NCBI GenBank assembly: GCA_036250195.1
Contig: JAVHZZ010000005.1
Span: 180,775,448-180,839,447 of the forward strand
Length of the DNA stretch: 64,000 nt
Direction: 5' to 3'
Origin: Mixophyes australis
Taxonomy: Eukaryota > Chordata > Amphibia > Anura > Limnodynastidae
Shown: positions 46,345-56,253 of the stretch, in pieces
How positions within the stretch are numbered: position 1 is the stretch's first letter
Layout of the letters: every line of letters starts with the position of its first letter
Position numbers and translations under genes: made by a program
The notes under the pieces: model-generated
The model's input: the letters and a program-made list of their open reading frames with translations, nothing else
What the model was told of the DNA's origin: nothing
Databases searched by the model: none

Positions 46345-46938
46345 AGATACTGCAGAATGTGTGAACTTGGTAATATTGCAGTACCAATGGACTTATACTG
46401 CTGGATTGGTTTTGCAAATTTGGTTATAATTATATATTTTTTTTCAATTTTTTGTTTTTTATTTTTTTTTACTTTTTTTTTATTTTTTAAAAACTTGGGA
46501 ATAATGGGGAAATAACTATGCCCTTAGAAGCACAGAGCACAGGACACAGCACCACTGGACTGAACAGGACACGGCACAGGACCCAGTAGCACTACGGAAC
46601 TCAGCAGGACAGAGCACAGGACACAGCACCAATGGACTGATACTGCAGAATGTGTGAACTTTGTAATATTGCAGTACCAATGAACTTATACTGCTGGATT
46701 GGTTTTGCAAATTTGGTTATAATTATATATTTTTTTTTTAATTTTTAATTTTTTATTTTTTTTTACTTTTTTTTTATTTTTTAAAAACTTGGGAATAATG
46801 GGGAAATAACTATGCCCTTAGAAGCACAGAGCACAGGACACAGCACCACTGGACTGAACAGGACACGGCACAGGACCCAGCAGCACTACGGAACTCAGCA
46901 GGACAGAGCACAGGACACAGCACCAATGGACTGATACT
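46345..46938. repeat. 5' subterminal repeats of copy B, first part
   Basis: Two ~296-bp units with agaagcacagagcacagg, cactggactgaacagg and long AT runs. Interrupted at 46947 by the nested hAT; resumes at 49187. Confidence 0.9.
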
Positions 46939-47234
46939 GCAGAATGCAGGGCCGGATTAAGGGGGGGGCACAGGGGGCATGTGCCCCGGGCCCCCCTCTC
47001 TCAGGGGGCCCCCCGGACCAGCTGTGGCTCTTTTTGCTGCCCCCAAATGTCAGTCTACAGGGGGCAGCACAGGGTTCCGTTTTTAAGTGCTCTGTCGGCA
47101 CTATAAGCACAGGTAAGCTTTTGCTTTTTTTTTTTTTTGAGTGTTCTGGGCTTCCTTAGCTGCGTGTAGATGACAGTGTGAGGAGGAGCAGAGAAGAGCT
47201 GCCCTGCCTGTCTGTGGGGGATAAGGTAAGTTAA

Positions 47235-47435
47235 GATCTGCTGTGTGTGTGACTTTGTGTGTGTGTGTATGTGTGTTTGTGTGACTGTGTGTGAGACTTT
47301 CTGTGTGTGTGTGAGACTTTCTGTGTGTGTGTGTTTGTGTGAGACTTTCTGTGTGTGTGACTGTGTGTATGAGACTTTCTGTGTGTGTGAAACTTTCTGT
47401 GTGTTTGTGTGTGTGTGTGACTGTGTGTGTTTCAG
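47235..47435. repeat. GT-rich microsatellite
   Basis: Repeated tgtgtgtgtg with gagactttctg interspersed about every 40 bp. Confidence 0.9.
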
Positions 47436-47489
47436 CCAGAGGAGGAGGTGATTATGAAAATGAAGGGGATAATTGTGGACAAGAAGAGA

Positions 47490-47945
47490 GTGTGATTTAT
47501 GGACAAGGAGGGGGTGATTTATGGACAAGGAGAGGGGGTGATTTATGGACAAGAAGAGGGGGTGATTTATGGACAAGAAGGGGGTGATTTATGGACAAGG
47601 AGAGGGGGTGATTTATGGACAAGGAGAGGGGGTGATTTATGGACAAGGAGAGGGGGTGATTTATGGACAAGAAGGGGGTGATTTATGGACAAGGAGAGGG
47701 GGTGATTTATGGACAAGGAGAGGGGGTGATTTATGGACAAGAAGGGGGTGATTTATGGACAAGGAAGGGGTGATTTATGGACAAGGAGAGGGGGTGATTT
47801 ATGGACAAGGAGAGGGGGTGATTTATGGACAAGGAGAGGGGGTGATTTCTGGACAAGGAGAAGGGGTGATTTATGGACAAGGAGAGGGGGTGATTTATGG
47901 ACAAGGAGAGGGGGTGATTATGGACAAGGAGGATGTGATTATACA
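47490..47945 (+). repeat. 24-bp minisatellite
   Basis: About 19 units of ggtgatttatggacaaggag plus aggg, with occasional three-base-short units. Because the main unit is 24 bp, several frames stay open (for example repeated GVIYGQGE), but this is a by-product of the period. Confidence 0.95.
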
Positions 47946-49186
47946 AATAGAGGGGGTTGCAGAGTGACAACCCAGGAAGGGAAACCAACGCTGATGAGAA
48001 GGGGATTGAAGATGCTAAGTAGGTGGGGAATGAGGAGTGAGAGGGAAGATAGAGGATTAAGATGAAGAAGAGGATTGAGGAGTGGGATGTTGGGGATATA
48101 AATGGAGAACAGAGAAGTACGATGTGCTCAGACCTAGATTGTCTATTTATTGTGGACCCTCTCTCCATGCCCCAGGGAAGTAGCAATTCTAAAAGTGGGC
48201 ATTATGGGAAAAATGACAAAATTATGGCCACTCATTCTGTTAGCTCTCCTAAAGAGGACATACACTTACTTTATATGGAAACGTATAATGTACAAAATGT
48301 AATATGCCTCCATGCTAGCTCTGTTGCCTTGCAACAAATCAGGCCTGCTAGTGCTTAGCTGGACTAGGCTGTTAGGGATAACCAATATATACTTACATAT
48401 AGTAAGGTTATTTTGTTAATTATTTGTGGAGTGATTGTGAGGTATTTAATGTGTGCTTGAGTTTGGGGAGAAGGAGTGCTATTTATTAAATGTGAATATG
48501 AATTATAAAATGTTGGCAATGGTTTTGAAAAATAGGTTTATTTATTACATGTAAATGCTATTCATTTACACCAGGCTGTTTGGTGGAGAGGGAAATAAGT
48601 TTATTAAATGTGTACGCTATTAATTTAATGTCGGGGCTGCTTGGGGAAAATAGTTCTATTATTAAAAGTGAATAGTATTAATTTAATTTAATTCCAAATT
48701 TGGGGCTGGTTGCAGGGAGGGAGGCCTAATTATTAAAGGTTGTGCTACTGATTTATTAACCGGACTCTTTGGGGACTCCTAAACTTTATGTACCTGTTTT
48801 TGTTTCAAAATAGGCCCCGACATTCCAGAATCTACACAAGCAGCAACTGAGCTTAAGACACCAGCAGCCACAGGTGGTGAAAGTGACAACAGCAGGTAGG
48901 AGAGAGCAGGGCCATCTTCCAACTGTTCTCAATATGGTGGGACTGTCCAGAATTTGGGTGACTGTCTCACTTAGTTAGGATTTGGTCTGACTACAAGGAC
49001 AGTTGGGAGGTATGTCCTACTTCACACTGTTATGCTTGTGAAGGCAGAGTTGTGTGCATCTAACAGTAGTGCACATAGCATTGCCTGTTTATTTGTTTAA
49101 AATGAATATCATATTCGACAATATGGGGCCCCCCTGTCTTAAGTGCCCCGGGCCCCCCAGAACCTTAATCCAGCTCTGGCAGAATG

Positions 49187-49620
49187 TGTGAACTTTGTAA
49201 TATTGCAGTACCACTGGACTTTTACTGCTGAATGTGTGAACTTGGTAATATTGCAGTACCAATGGGCTTATACTGCAGGATTGGTTGTGCAAATTTTGTG
49301 GTAATTAAAAAAAATTAAATTAGTTTTTGGTATTTTTTTAAATAACTTTTTTTTATTTTTTTAAACACAGGGGAATATTGGGGAAATAACTATGCCCTTA
49401 GAAGCACAGAGCACAGGACACAGCACCACTGGACTGAACAGGACACAGCACAGGACCCAGCAGCACCACTGACCTCAGAAGGACAGAGCACAGCACACAG
49501 CACCACTGGACTGATACTGCAGAACACAGCACAGCACAGCACAGCACAGAACTAAACAGCACAGCACAGAACTAAACAGCACAGCACGAGATCTACCAGG
49601 ACAGAGGACCACCTAACACA
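49187..49620. repeat. 5' subterminal repeats of copy B, second part
   Basis: Continues the 296-bp repeats, then an (agcac)n-rich stretch with three near-identical agaactaaacagcacagcac-like units. Confidence 0.85.
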
Positions 49621-49651
49621 CCCTCCCTCTACCCTGATCAATGCCCGAGTG

Positions 49652-49681
49652 AAGATGGCGGCGACTAGCGGGGAATTTATA
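49652..49681 (-). promoter_or_regulatory. TATA plus YY1-like motif, copy B
   Basis: Same tataaat and gccgccatctt pair as in copies A and C, on the minus strand. Confidence 0.55.
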
Positions 49682-49848
49682 GGATCCGAGTATCGCGAGA
49701 TCCGACAACGGGATTATGAGTCAGAGCCTCAGTTTCAGATTTGAATTTGGCGCCAATACCCGGATCTGTCTCGGATCCGACTCGGATCGGCAACGTTCGG
49801 GTGGGCTCGGATTTCATAATTCCGAGTGCGCTCATCCCTAATACTTAC

Positions 49849-50060
49849 ACACTTCAATAGTGTAGTGATGTGGCTTTACAATGTTAGTAATTAAATGGTA
49901 AAGTAAATGTAATAATGTAATGAAGTGTCATAGATAAAGACAATATTGTCTTGAAAATGTTTTTCTATATGAAATGTTATTAAATACAAACACAAAATGA
50001 GACGTGACTTGGCTTAGCATATAGTAGGAAACAACTCTACTGCAACATCCTGCAGTTCAA
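49849..50060. other. Unassigned spacer
   Basis: AT-rich, nothing recognised. Confidence 0.3.
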
Positions 50061-50871
50061 TCCTTTTTTCGTGAGACTAATGCCACTGTACTGCACCTAT
50101 TTGAACTACAGCTCCCTGTGCTCATTTCAATTTCCATCTGGGCCCTTTCTCTGCTCCGGATTACCGGCCAGTGATAGGATTACCTTTCTGGTGTCCGCTA
50201 CAGTCTACAATCCCCACAGACTCTGCATGGCTATGTTGCCACCGGAGTTTCAGCAGTGACTGACTGAACAGTTTCCCCCTCCCCTCCTCACTGTAATCAT
50301 TTCTCACCCTGATCATGTGATTTGGCGGCAATCCTCTGAGTTGTGGACATCATCTAGGCTCCATGCTGCAGCAATCTGGAGTGCGATCTCCGTCTCATCG
50401 GACTCTGCAGTGCAACTACCTCTGTATTATTGCCTAGCTGCATTTATATTGGCACAGTTCTATAACATTTTGAAGCAAGTCCTTACAGAATTGATATATA
50501 TATGGCCCTGACAACTTTAATCATCCTAGCGGCTGCTTGACCTATTGAAGGACAAGGGATATCTCTGTTACTGTCTGGCTCTACTTGCTCCTTCTATGCT
50601 GATTGGGTCTGAGCGAGTACTTTACCAGTTTCAGTGTATTGTTCCACTGTATGCTTGTCATTCCTGGAGCAATTCCTAAAATATATCTGATGTTTGGGGA
50701 CAGTTCATCTGCTTCACTGTTGGTCCTGGACTTCGGTGATTAACATTACAGTGTTATCCTGCAAAATTGTGGGACGTGTCATGGAGTTTTACTGCTGGAA
50801 ACCAATACACAGTCCCTCAACTACTTCTGTCTGGAGTAGGTGAGGGGCTTTCTCCAGTTCATATTGTGTCA

Positions 50872-51420
50872 TCATGGGAAAAAGTGGTCAAATACCTGCT
50901 GCCAAACTTGAGCACTACACTTGTCATCTATCTTCTACAGTTGCTAAGGATGGCCCACTACTTTTACAAACACCTTGGCCCCCTACTAGTGCAGACCAAC
51001 AGGGCCAGAAGGATGGCCTGTCCCTACAGCAAGCAATTGCTACTTTACAAAAATGGGTCACTGATTGGCGAAGTTCAGGTCGACCTATCACTGATCAGAT
51101 ATGACCTACAAAAAATACTTTACAGAGTGGGAGAAATTAAGCAATGGATCTCTAACCTGGAGGACTCCACCACTCACCTCAAGTAAGAATGACTAATTTG
51201 GCTTCTCAAATAAACCTGTGTAAACAGAAAATGTCAGACTTGGAAGGCAAGTTGAGGTGGAATAAGCTTAGATTTGTTGGTCTTCGAAACGTGCCAAGGG
51301 CACCAAATCTGAACTGTTTCTTGAGACCTGGCTTACCAAAACTTTGAAAAAGAGACCTTTTCCCCTCAATTCGCACATCAGAGGGCACATCATTTCTTTT
51401 GAGATTTAATTCTTGTGGAA
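50872..51420 (+). pseudogene. L1-like ORF1 remnant
   Basis: It starts MGKSGQIPAAKLEHYTCHLS. Later frames give LYRVGEIKQWISNLEDSTTH, KQKMSDLEGKLRWNKLRFVG and LRNVP, the coiled-coil then RNA-binding region layout of L1 ORF1 proteins (the usual form is a DLE.RSRRNNLR.xG block). Frameshifts near 51100 and 51290 and stops make it inactive. Confidence 0.65.
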
Positions 51421-51989
51421 CTAATATGCTATATATATGTTTTCTGATAATTAATGGCAGAGGTTGTGTGAAACAATATATGTTTCACACAAGGAGAGTT
51501 AGAAAAAAGTTGGGCGTCTTAAGCCCCTTCATTTAGTATTTACATTTTCTTTCATTTTAGTTAGGTTATTTAGGATTTAAAGCAGTGGTCGAAGTGGAAA
51601 TTTAAAAGTGACGGTATGGAAATTTAGAAGTGGTGGTATGAAAAGTGTTATGGGAATGTAAGAGAATGGGATTTAATAGTTTCAATAGAAATTCTCAGGG
51701 TATTCAGTTTACTTTTGTTGTTTAGGGTAAGAAGGAAAGCAAGGTATAGGCCATATTTTGGTTGAGTTCGATTGTTATTGTGCTGTTTTTCAATGTGAAT
51801 GTTTTACCAGGTGCGATGGTATTTTTTCTGCTTTTAACGCAATGGCTATCTGTGTACATCTAATTTTATGTATTACTTTTTCACACTGTGCAAAGTGCTG
51901 GTTCCCGGGTTCCTCCCTTATGTTGTTGAATCTTCAACCTATGTCCTTATCTGATAGCTTCCATTGTAGGTTAACTCAGCTTGGCAGTA

Positions 51990-52440
51990 AGTACACCAGA
52001 TGCAGGGGGGGCCCAATTGGTTATATGGAACACCAGAAGCCTCAATGGCAAAATGAAAGGTTCACTAGTGCTTTCTCAGGTCCAGAAATATAACAATGAT
52101 TTTATGTGTCTAGTTGAAACACACCCTTATGTTAGCAGGGTATTGGCTCTTAAGAAGCCATGGGCATATCACTCAGTACGTTCCTCGAATGTTTGAGGTG
52201 TTTCTATTTTAATCAAGAATGGCTAAATTTTACTCTAGAACATATTCAAACCGATACATATGGAAGAAATTTGCTTGTAAGAGTGATTGTTAATTCTTCC
52301 CCTCTTATAATCCTCACTATATTTATTGCACTTTCCCCCATGTCCTCAAAAAATATGCAAATTTTATGGCACTTTGGCCAGATACACTGGTGGTGTGCCT
52401 CAGCAATTTTATTAATGTCCTAAATACAGGTCTAAATAGG
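51990..52440 (+). pseudogene. L1-like ORF2 endonuclease remnant, first part
   Basis: WNTRSLNGKMKGSLVLSQVQ, then FMCLVETHPYVSRVLALKKP and GVSILIKN with NLLVRVIVNSSPLIIL match the N-terminal AP endonuclease of L1 ORF2 (WN.RGLN, CLQETH, G..ILI blocks). Its ETH block carries the metal-binding Glu. Stops occur near 52195 and 52227. Confidence 0.7.
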
Positions 52441-52478
52441 TGGTGGGAGGCAACAATTCAGCTCCCTTCCCAACCTAT

Positions 52479-53132
52479 TGTTATGATTCCTAGTAAACTC
52501 AGGAGGCGGCCACGGAAGTATAATACAAATGTATTTATTCCGGCAAAATAAATGAGCAAAGATTCAGTTCAAGGAACATGCAGGTTTTTATAAACAGGTA
52601 TAACTCCCAACATAAATATGAACAGGTGTGGCAGGAAGGTACACAGAAATAACAGGTTCCAGTGAATGCAAATATAGTTTAAATGCAGGGATAAGAATGG
52701 TGGGTTACCCAATGCCAGGATGCTAACAGAGTCCAGACAAAGTACAGGGTCACAAGCAAACTAGCATAGTCCGGTAATTAGGCCGAGGTCTAGGGCAACG
52801 AGAGTTCAAGCAGTATCCAGTAGTTAGGGAGAGTTCGGGGTTATGAGCCAACAAGCATAAACGGTAAACAGGCCAAGGTCACAACGGGAGATCAAGTATC
52901 AGCAGAACCAAACTGGAACAGGGGGAACACAAGCAGCAGCCAGGTATACACGGATGAACTGCACTGAACACAGGTTGAGGCAGGTATTAGAAGCTATGAG
53001 CCAGGTGCAGTTCTGATTAGGCCAGGAGGGTAACCCCTTCAGGCATGGTGCAGGCTCACGAGCAGAACAGCAGCACCTCTGGAGGATTAAAGGTACCGCT
53101 GACACATGCAAAACACAGGCAGGTCCGTAACA
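52479..53132. repeat. Solo-LTR-like block, 654 bp, inside the LINE
   Basis: It starts tgttatgattcc and ends ggtccgtaaca, with exact 5-bp TSD cctat (52474-52478, 53133-53137). The interior has caggccaaggtcac- and acagagtccaga-like words, similar in style to 37997-38638. No internal LTR-element genes are present. Confidence 0.7.
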
Positions 53133-53144
53133 CCTATCTCCTTT

Positions 53145-54240
53145 TCCAAGCTAGTTGATGAGCTGGGTCTTGTTTGCATTTTCAGGCTTAGAGTCCCAGA
53201 CATGCAGCATTTTTTTGTCACTTCACCACCTTCCATACCTTCTCTCCCTTTTACCCAATTCTAAATGCATATAGGCTGGCTCTATTTTTAACATCTATAT
53301 GATAGCTAGCTAGAGGGATTATGGATCACTCCGCAGTACTGATGTCTATTGATATATATGTTGATAGGTGTATTAGGTTCTAAAAACCCTTTTTACTTCA
53401 TCTTGATTGGTGTTGGTTCTAACTTAATTTATATGTGGTAGGGTTTTTCCAATGAGAATGGTCAGACGTCTACCCGTGCCATCCTGTGGGATGCATTTAA
53501 GGCATTTCTTAGAGGGACCTTCATTAAACTGGTTTCTAATATTAAAAACTATAATAAGAAAAAGAAACTGATTTAGAGCAATAGCGTAGAGACCTGAAAT
53601 GTTTGCATCTCCAGTAACACACTAGGAAAGATAATTTTCTGTGGCTGCAAGCACAGATGGATTGGTTGGACCACTTATGTGACAAGACCAACCGTAGACT
53701 ACTTTTCACTAGGCATTTAAATTATACTGTGATATGGGAGGGAGAAATAGTGCATGTTTAGCCATGGATAAAAATGGTCAAAAGGTCCATAATGGCTATA
53801 TTTCACTTAAAAGCATGTAAAACTTTTTAAAGGCAGTAAATCGCCTAAACTTTTCTACCATATTATAGGGACATATATACTTCCAATTTGTCCTACATAA
53901 ATACTCAACTTATTACTTATCTTAGTAACATTTGATTGCCCAGACTCTCTCAAGACTCGGTAGACTTTTTAAATGCTCCTCTTGGCATTGAGGAGATAGA
54001 TTTGGCCATTGTCTCCTTTCCGAATAACAAAGCCCAAGGGGTGGATGGCATCCCTATAGACTTGTAAAAAAAAAATCAGAGATTTCTTTTTCCGCACTTG
54101 TTAGAGAACTAAATGCAGCTTTTAGAGCTGGGCACCTTACCACCTTCCATGTCGGAAATTCTGATTATTGTTTTCCCCAACCTTAAAAAGATCCCTCTAA
54201 CCCGGAATCCTATCACCCCATATCCCTTTTGTGCACGCAT
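53145..54240 (+). pseudogene. L1-like ORF2, endonuclease end and RT start
   Basis: LVDELGLVCIFRLRVPDMQH and the DHSAVL block (near 53327) complete the endonuclease. ILWDAFKAFLRGTFIKLVSN is the linker, and FPNNKAQGVDGIPIDL followed by LPPSMSEILIIVFPNLKK begins the reverse transcriptase. The catalytic FADD box is not reached before the homology ends. Several stops are present. Confidence 0.7.
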
Positions 54241-54249
54241 GTTAAAATG

Positions 54250-54687
54250 ATAAAAGTTATCTTCTAACAAATGTAAATCGGCCAAAACATTTTAGATTCA
54301 TGAAACAGAAATTGAGCTGTCAGCTGGCAATAACCACACAAGATCCATTTTGAAAAAAAGGTGAAACTTTTGAAAAAATAGATTATGTTGTCAACCATTA
54401 AGCAAGATCTATTATGCATTGTGTTTTTTTTGCAGTCAATTAACAGGGAAATTTGTGGCTGAAGAAAGAATGGATTTTACTAAATATCCTAAAAGTTAAT
54501 ATCATAGTGTCAGAAAAGAAATTGGAGCTGAAGAAATGTTTTTTAACTAGACAGTGATCTGAAGCATTCAGAATTAACCATGAAGTACTTACAAGAATAA
54601 AAGATTAAGGTTTTGGAATGACCTTCTCAGTCCCCAGACTTTAATATTATTGAAAACATGGAGGAAGATCTCAAACATGCATGATAG
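54250..54687 (+). pseudogene. Tc1-like transposase relic (left half)
   Basis: QDSDLKHSELTMKYLQE-like sequence near 54550 recalls the QDNDPKHT block and FNIIENMEEDLKHA (54641-54682) recalls the SPDLNPIENLW block of Tc1 transposases. Copy C inserted right after this point; the relic resumes at 62085 with SGKKVKSLYACCS-like sequence. Confidence 0.7.
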
Positions 54688-54840
54688 TAGAGATGAGCGG
54701 GCTCGGATATCTGAAATCCGAGCCCACCCGAACATTGCCGATCCGAGTCGGATCCGAGACAGATCCGGGTATTGGCGCCAAATTCAAATATGAAACTGAG
54801 GCTCTGACTCATAATCCCGTTGTCGGATCTTGCGATACTC
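54688..54840. promoter_or_regulatory. 5' terminal region with clustered tcggat motifs
   Basis: gggctcggat...atccgagccc forms a terminal hairpin, and ccgatccgagtcggatccga adds overlapping palindromes. The tcggat/atccga word occurs about eight times on both strands. Its counterpart, aatccgaa and atccggatcc, recurs at the 3' end (61936-62035). These are candidate transposase-binding sites (inference). Confidence 0.6.
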
Positions 54841-54846
54841 GGATCC

Positions 54847-54876
54847 TATAAATTCCCCGCTAGTCGCCGCCATCTT
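54847..54876 (+). promoter_or_regulatory. TATA plus YY1-like motif, copy C
   Basis: tataaat at 54847 and gccgccatctt ending at 54876, about 20 bp apart, in the transcription direction of the transposase and about 1.4 kb upstream of its ATG. The intervening 296-bp repeats would be a long 5' leader, or hold further promoters. Confidence 0.55.
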
Positions 54877-54957
54877 CACTCGGGCATTGATCAGGGTAGA
54901 GGGAGGGTGTGTTAGGTGGTCCTCTGTCCTGGTAGATCTCGTGCTGTGCTGTTTAGT

Positions 54958-56240
54958 TCTGTGCTGTGCTGTGCTGTGCTGTGCTGTGCTGTGCTGTGTT
55001 CTGCAGTATCAGTCCAGTGGTGCTGTGTGCTGTGCTCTGTCCTTCTGAGGTCAGTGGTGCTGCTGGGTCCAGTGCTGTGTCCAGTTCAGTCCAGTGGTGC
55101 TGTGTCCTGTGCTCTGTGCTTCTAAGGGCATAGTTATTTCCCCAATATTCCCCTGTGTTTAAAAAAATAAAAAAAAGTTATTTAAAAAAATACCAAAAAC
55201 TAATTTAATTTTTTTTAATTACCACAAAATTTGCACAACCAATCCTGCAGTATAAGCCCATTGGTACTGCAATATTACCAAGTTCACACATTCAGCAGTA
55301 AAAATCCAGTGGTACTGAAATATTACAAAGTTTACACATTCTGCAGTATCAGTCCAGTGGTGCTGTGTCCTGTGCTCTGTCCTGCTGAGTTCCGTAGTGC
55401 TGCTGGGTCCTGTGCCGTGTCCTGTTCAGTCCAGTGGTGCTGTGTCCTGTGCTCTGTGCTTCTAAGGGCATAGTTATTTCCCCATTATTCCCAAGTTTTT
55501 AAAAAATAAAAAAAAAGTTAAAAAAAATAAAAAATGTAAAAAAAAATAAAAATATATAATAATTATAACCAAATTTGCAAAACCAATCCAGCAGTATAAG
55601 TCCATTGGTACTGCAATATTACAAAGTTCACACATTCTGCAGTATCAGTCCAGTGGTGCTGTGTCCTGTGCTCTGTCCTGCTGAGTTCCGTAGTGCTGCT
55701 GGGTCCTGTGCCGTGTCCTGTTCAGTCCAGTGGTGCTGTGTCCTGTGCTCTGTGCTTCTAAGGGCATAGTTATTTCCCCATTATTCCCAAGTTTTTTAAA
55801 AAAAAATAAAAAGTAAAAAAAAATAAAAAATTTAAAAAAAAATAAAAATATATAATAATTATAACCAAATTTGCAAAACCAATCCAGCAGTATAAGTCCA
55901 TTGGTACTGCAATATTACAAAGTTCACACATTCTGCAGTATCAGTCCAGTGGTGCTGTGTCCTGTGCTCTGTCCTGCTGAGTTCCGTTGTGCTGCTGGGT
56001 CCTGTGCCGTGTCCTGTTCAGTCCAGTGGTGCTGTGTCCTGTGCTCTGTGCTTCTAAGGGCATAGTTATTTCCCCATTATTCCCAAGTTTTTAAAAAATA
56101 AAAAAAAAGTAAAAAAAAATAAAAAATTTCAAAAAAAAAAAATATATAATAATTATTATAACCAAATTTGCAAAACCAATACAGCAGTATAAGTCCATTG
56201 GTACTGCAATATTACCAAGTTCACACATTCTGCAGTATCT
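54958..56240. repeat. 5' subterminal repeats of copy C
   Basis: A (gtgct)n run, then four units spaced 344, 296 and 296 bp, each with cctgtgctctgtgcttctaa, an AT-rich spacer (aaaaaataaaaaaa) and tgcaatattacaaagttcac. Confidence 0.9.
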
Positions 56241-56253
56241 TGTGCTACATATA

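Larger units (their letters stand above)
46947..49178. mobile_element. hAT element (cagggccggattaa family) nested in copy B
   Basis: The TIR cagggccggattaa / complemented cagagctggattaa is flanked by exact 8-bp TSD gcagaatg (46939-46946, 49179-49186). It lies within the 5' repeats of copy B, so it is younger. The interior is non-coding: a GT-rich tract, a 24-bp minisatellite, and a 3' part (48790-49100) similar to 5640-5950. Confidence 0.95.
40655..49840 (-). mobile_element. BED-hAT transposon, copy B (internally deleted)
   Basis: The left terminus tagggatgtgcacc and complemented right terminus tagggatgagcgcac are intact, with perfect 8-bp TSD atacttac (40647-40654, 49841-49848). It has the same layout and the same internal deletion as copy A, so both derive from one deleted progenitor. 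It is longer because its 100-bp array has undergone 726- and 808-bp duplications and because a 2.2-kb foreign hAT element is inserted in the 5' repeats. It cannot encode a catalytic transposase. Confidence 0.95.
50061..54240 (+). mobile_element. L1/Tx1-group LINE, broken, 3' part missing
   Basis: An ORF1-like piece (50870-51420), AP-endonuclease-like pieces (51990-52330 and 53145-53350) and the start of a reverse transcriptase (53980-54240) follow one another in L1 order on the plus strand. A 654-bp solo LTR interrupts the endonuclease region. Homology stops at about 54240. The 5' limit is a guess. Confidence 0.7.

Noticed and set aside
47055..47576. 173-codon frame rich in His/Thr/Ser, and several frames of GVIYGQGE repeats
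   Set aside because: Products of GT-rich microsatellite and 24-bp minisatellite within a non-coding hAT element.
50767..51186. 139-codon frame as an independent gene
   Set aside because: It mixes two frames of the L1-like ORF1 remnant; the recognisable coiled-coil segment continues in a different frame.
55231..56065. Repeated 64-80 codon frames (start MQNQSSSISPLVLQYY) in 5' repeats
   Set aside because: They repeat because the 296-bp unit repeats; low-complexity Cys/Val/Leu translation of a GT/CT-rich stretch. Not a gene.
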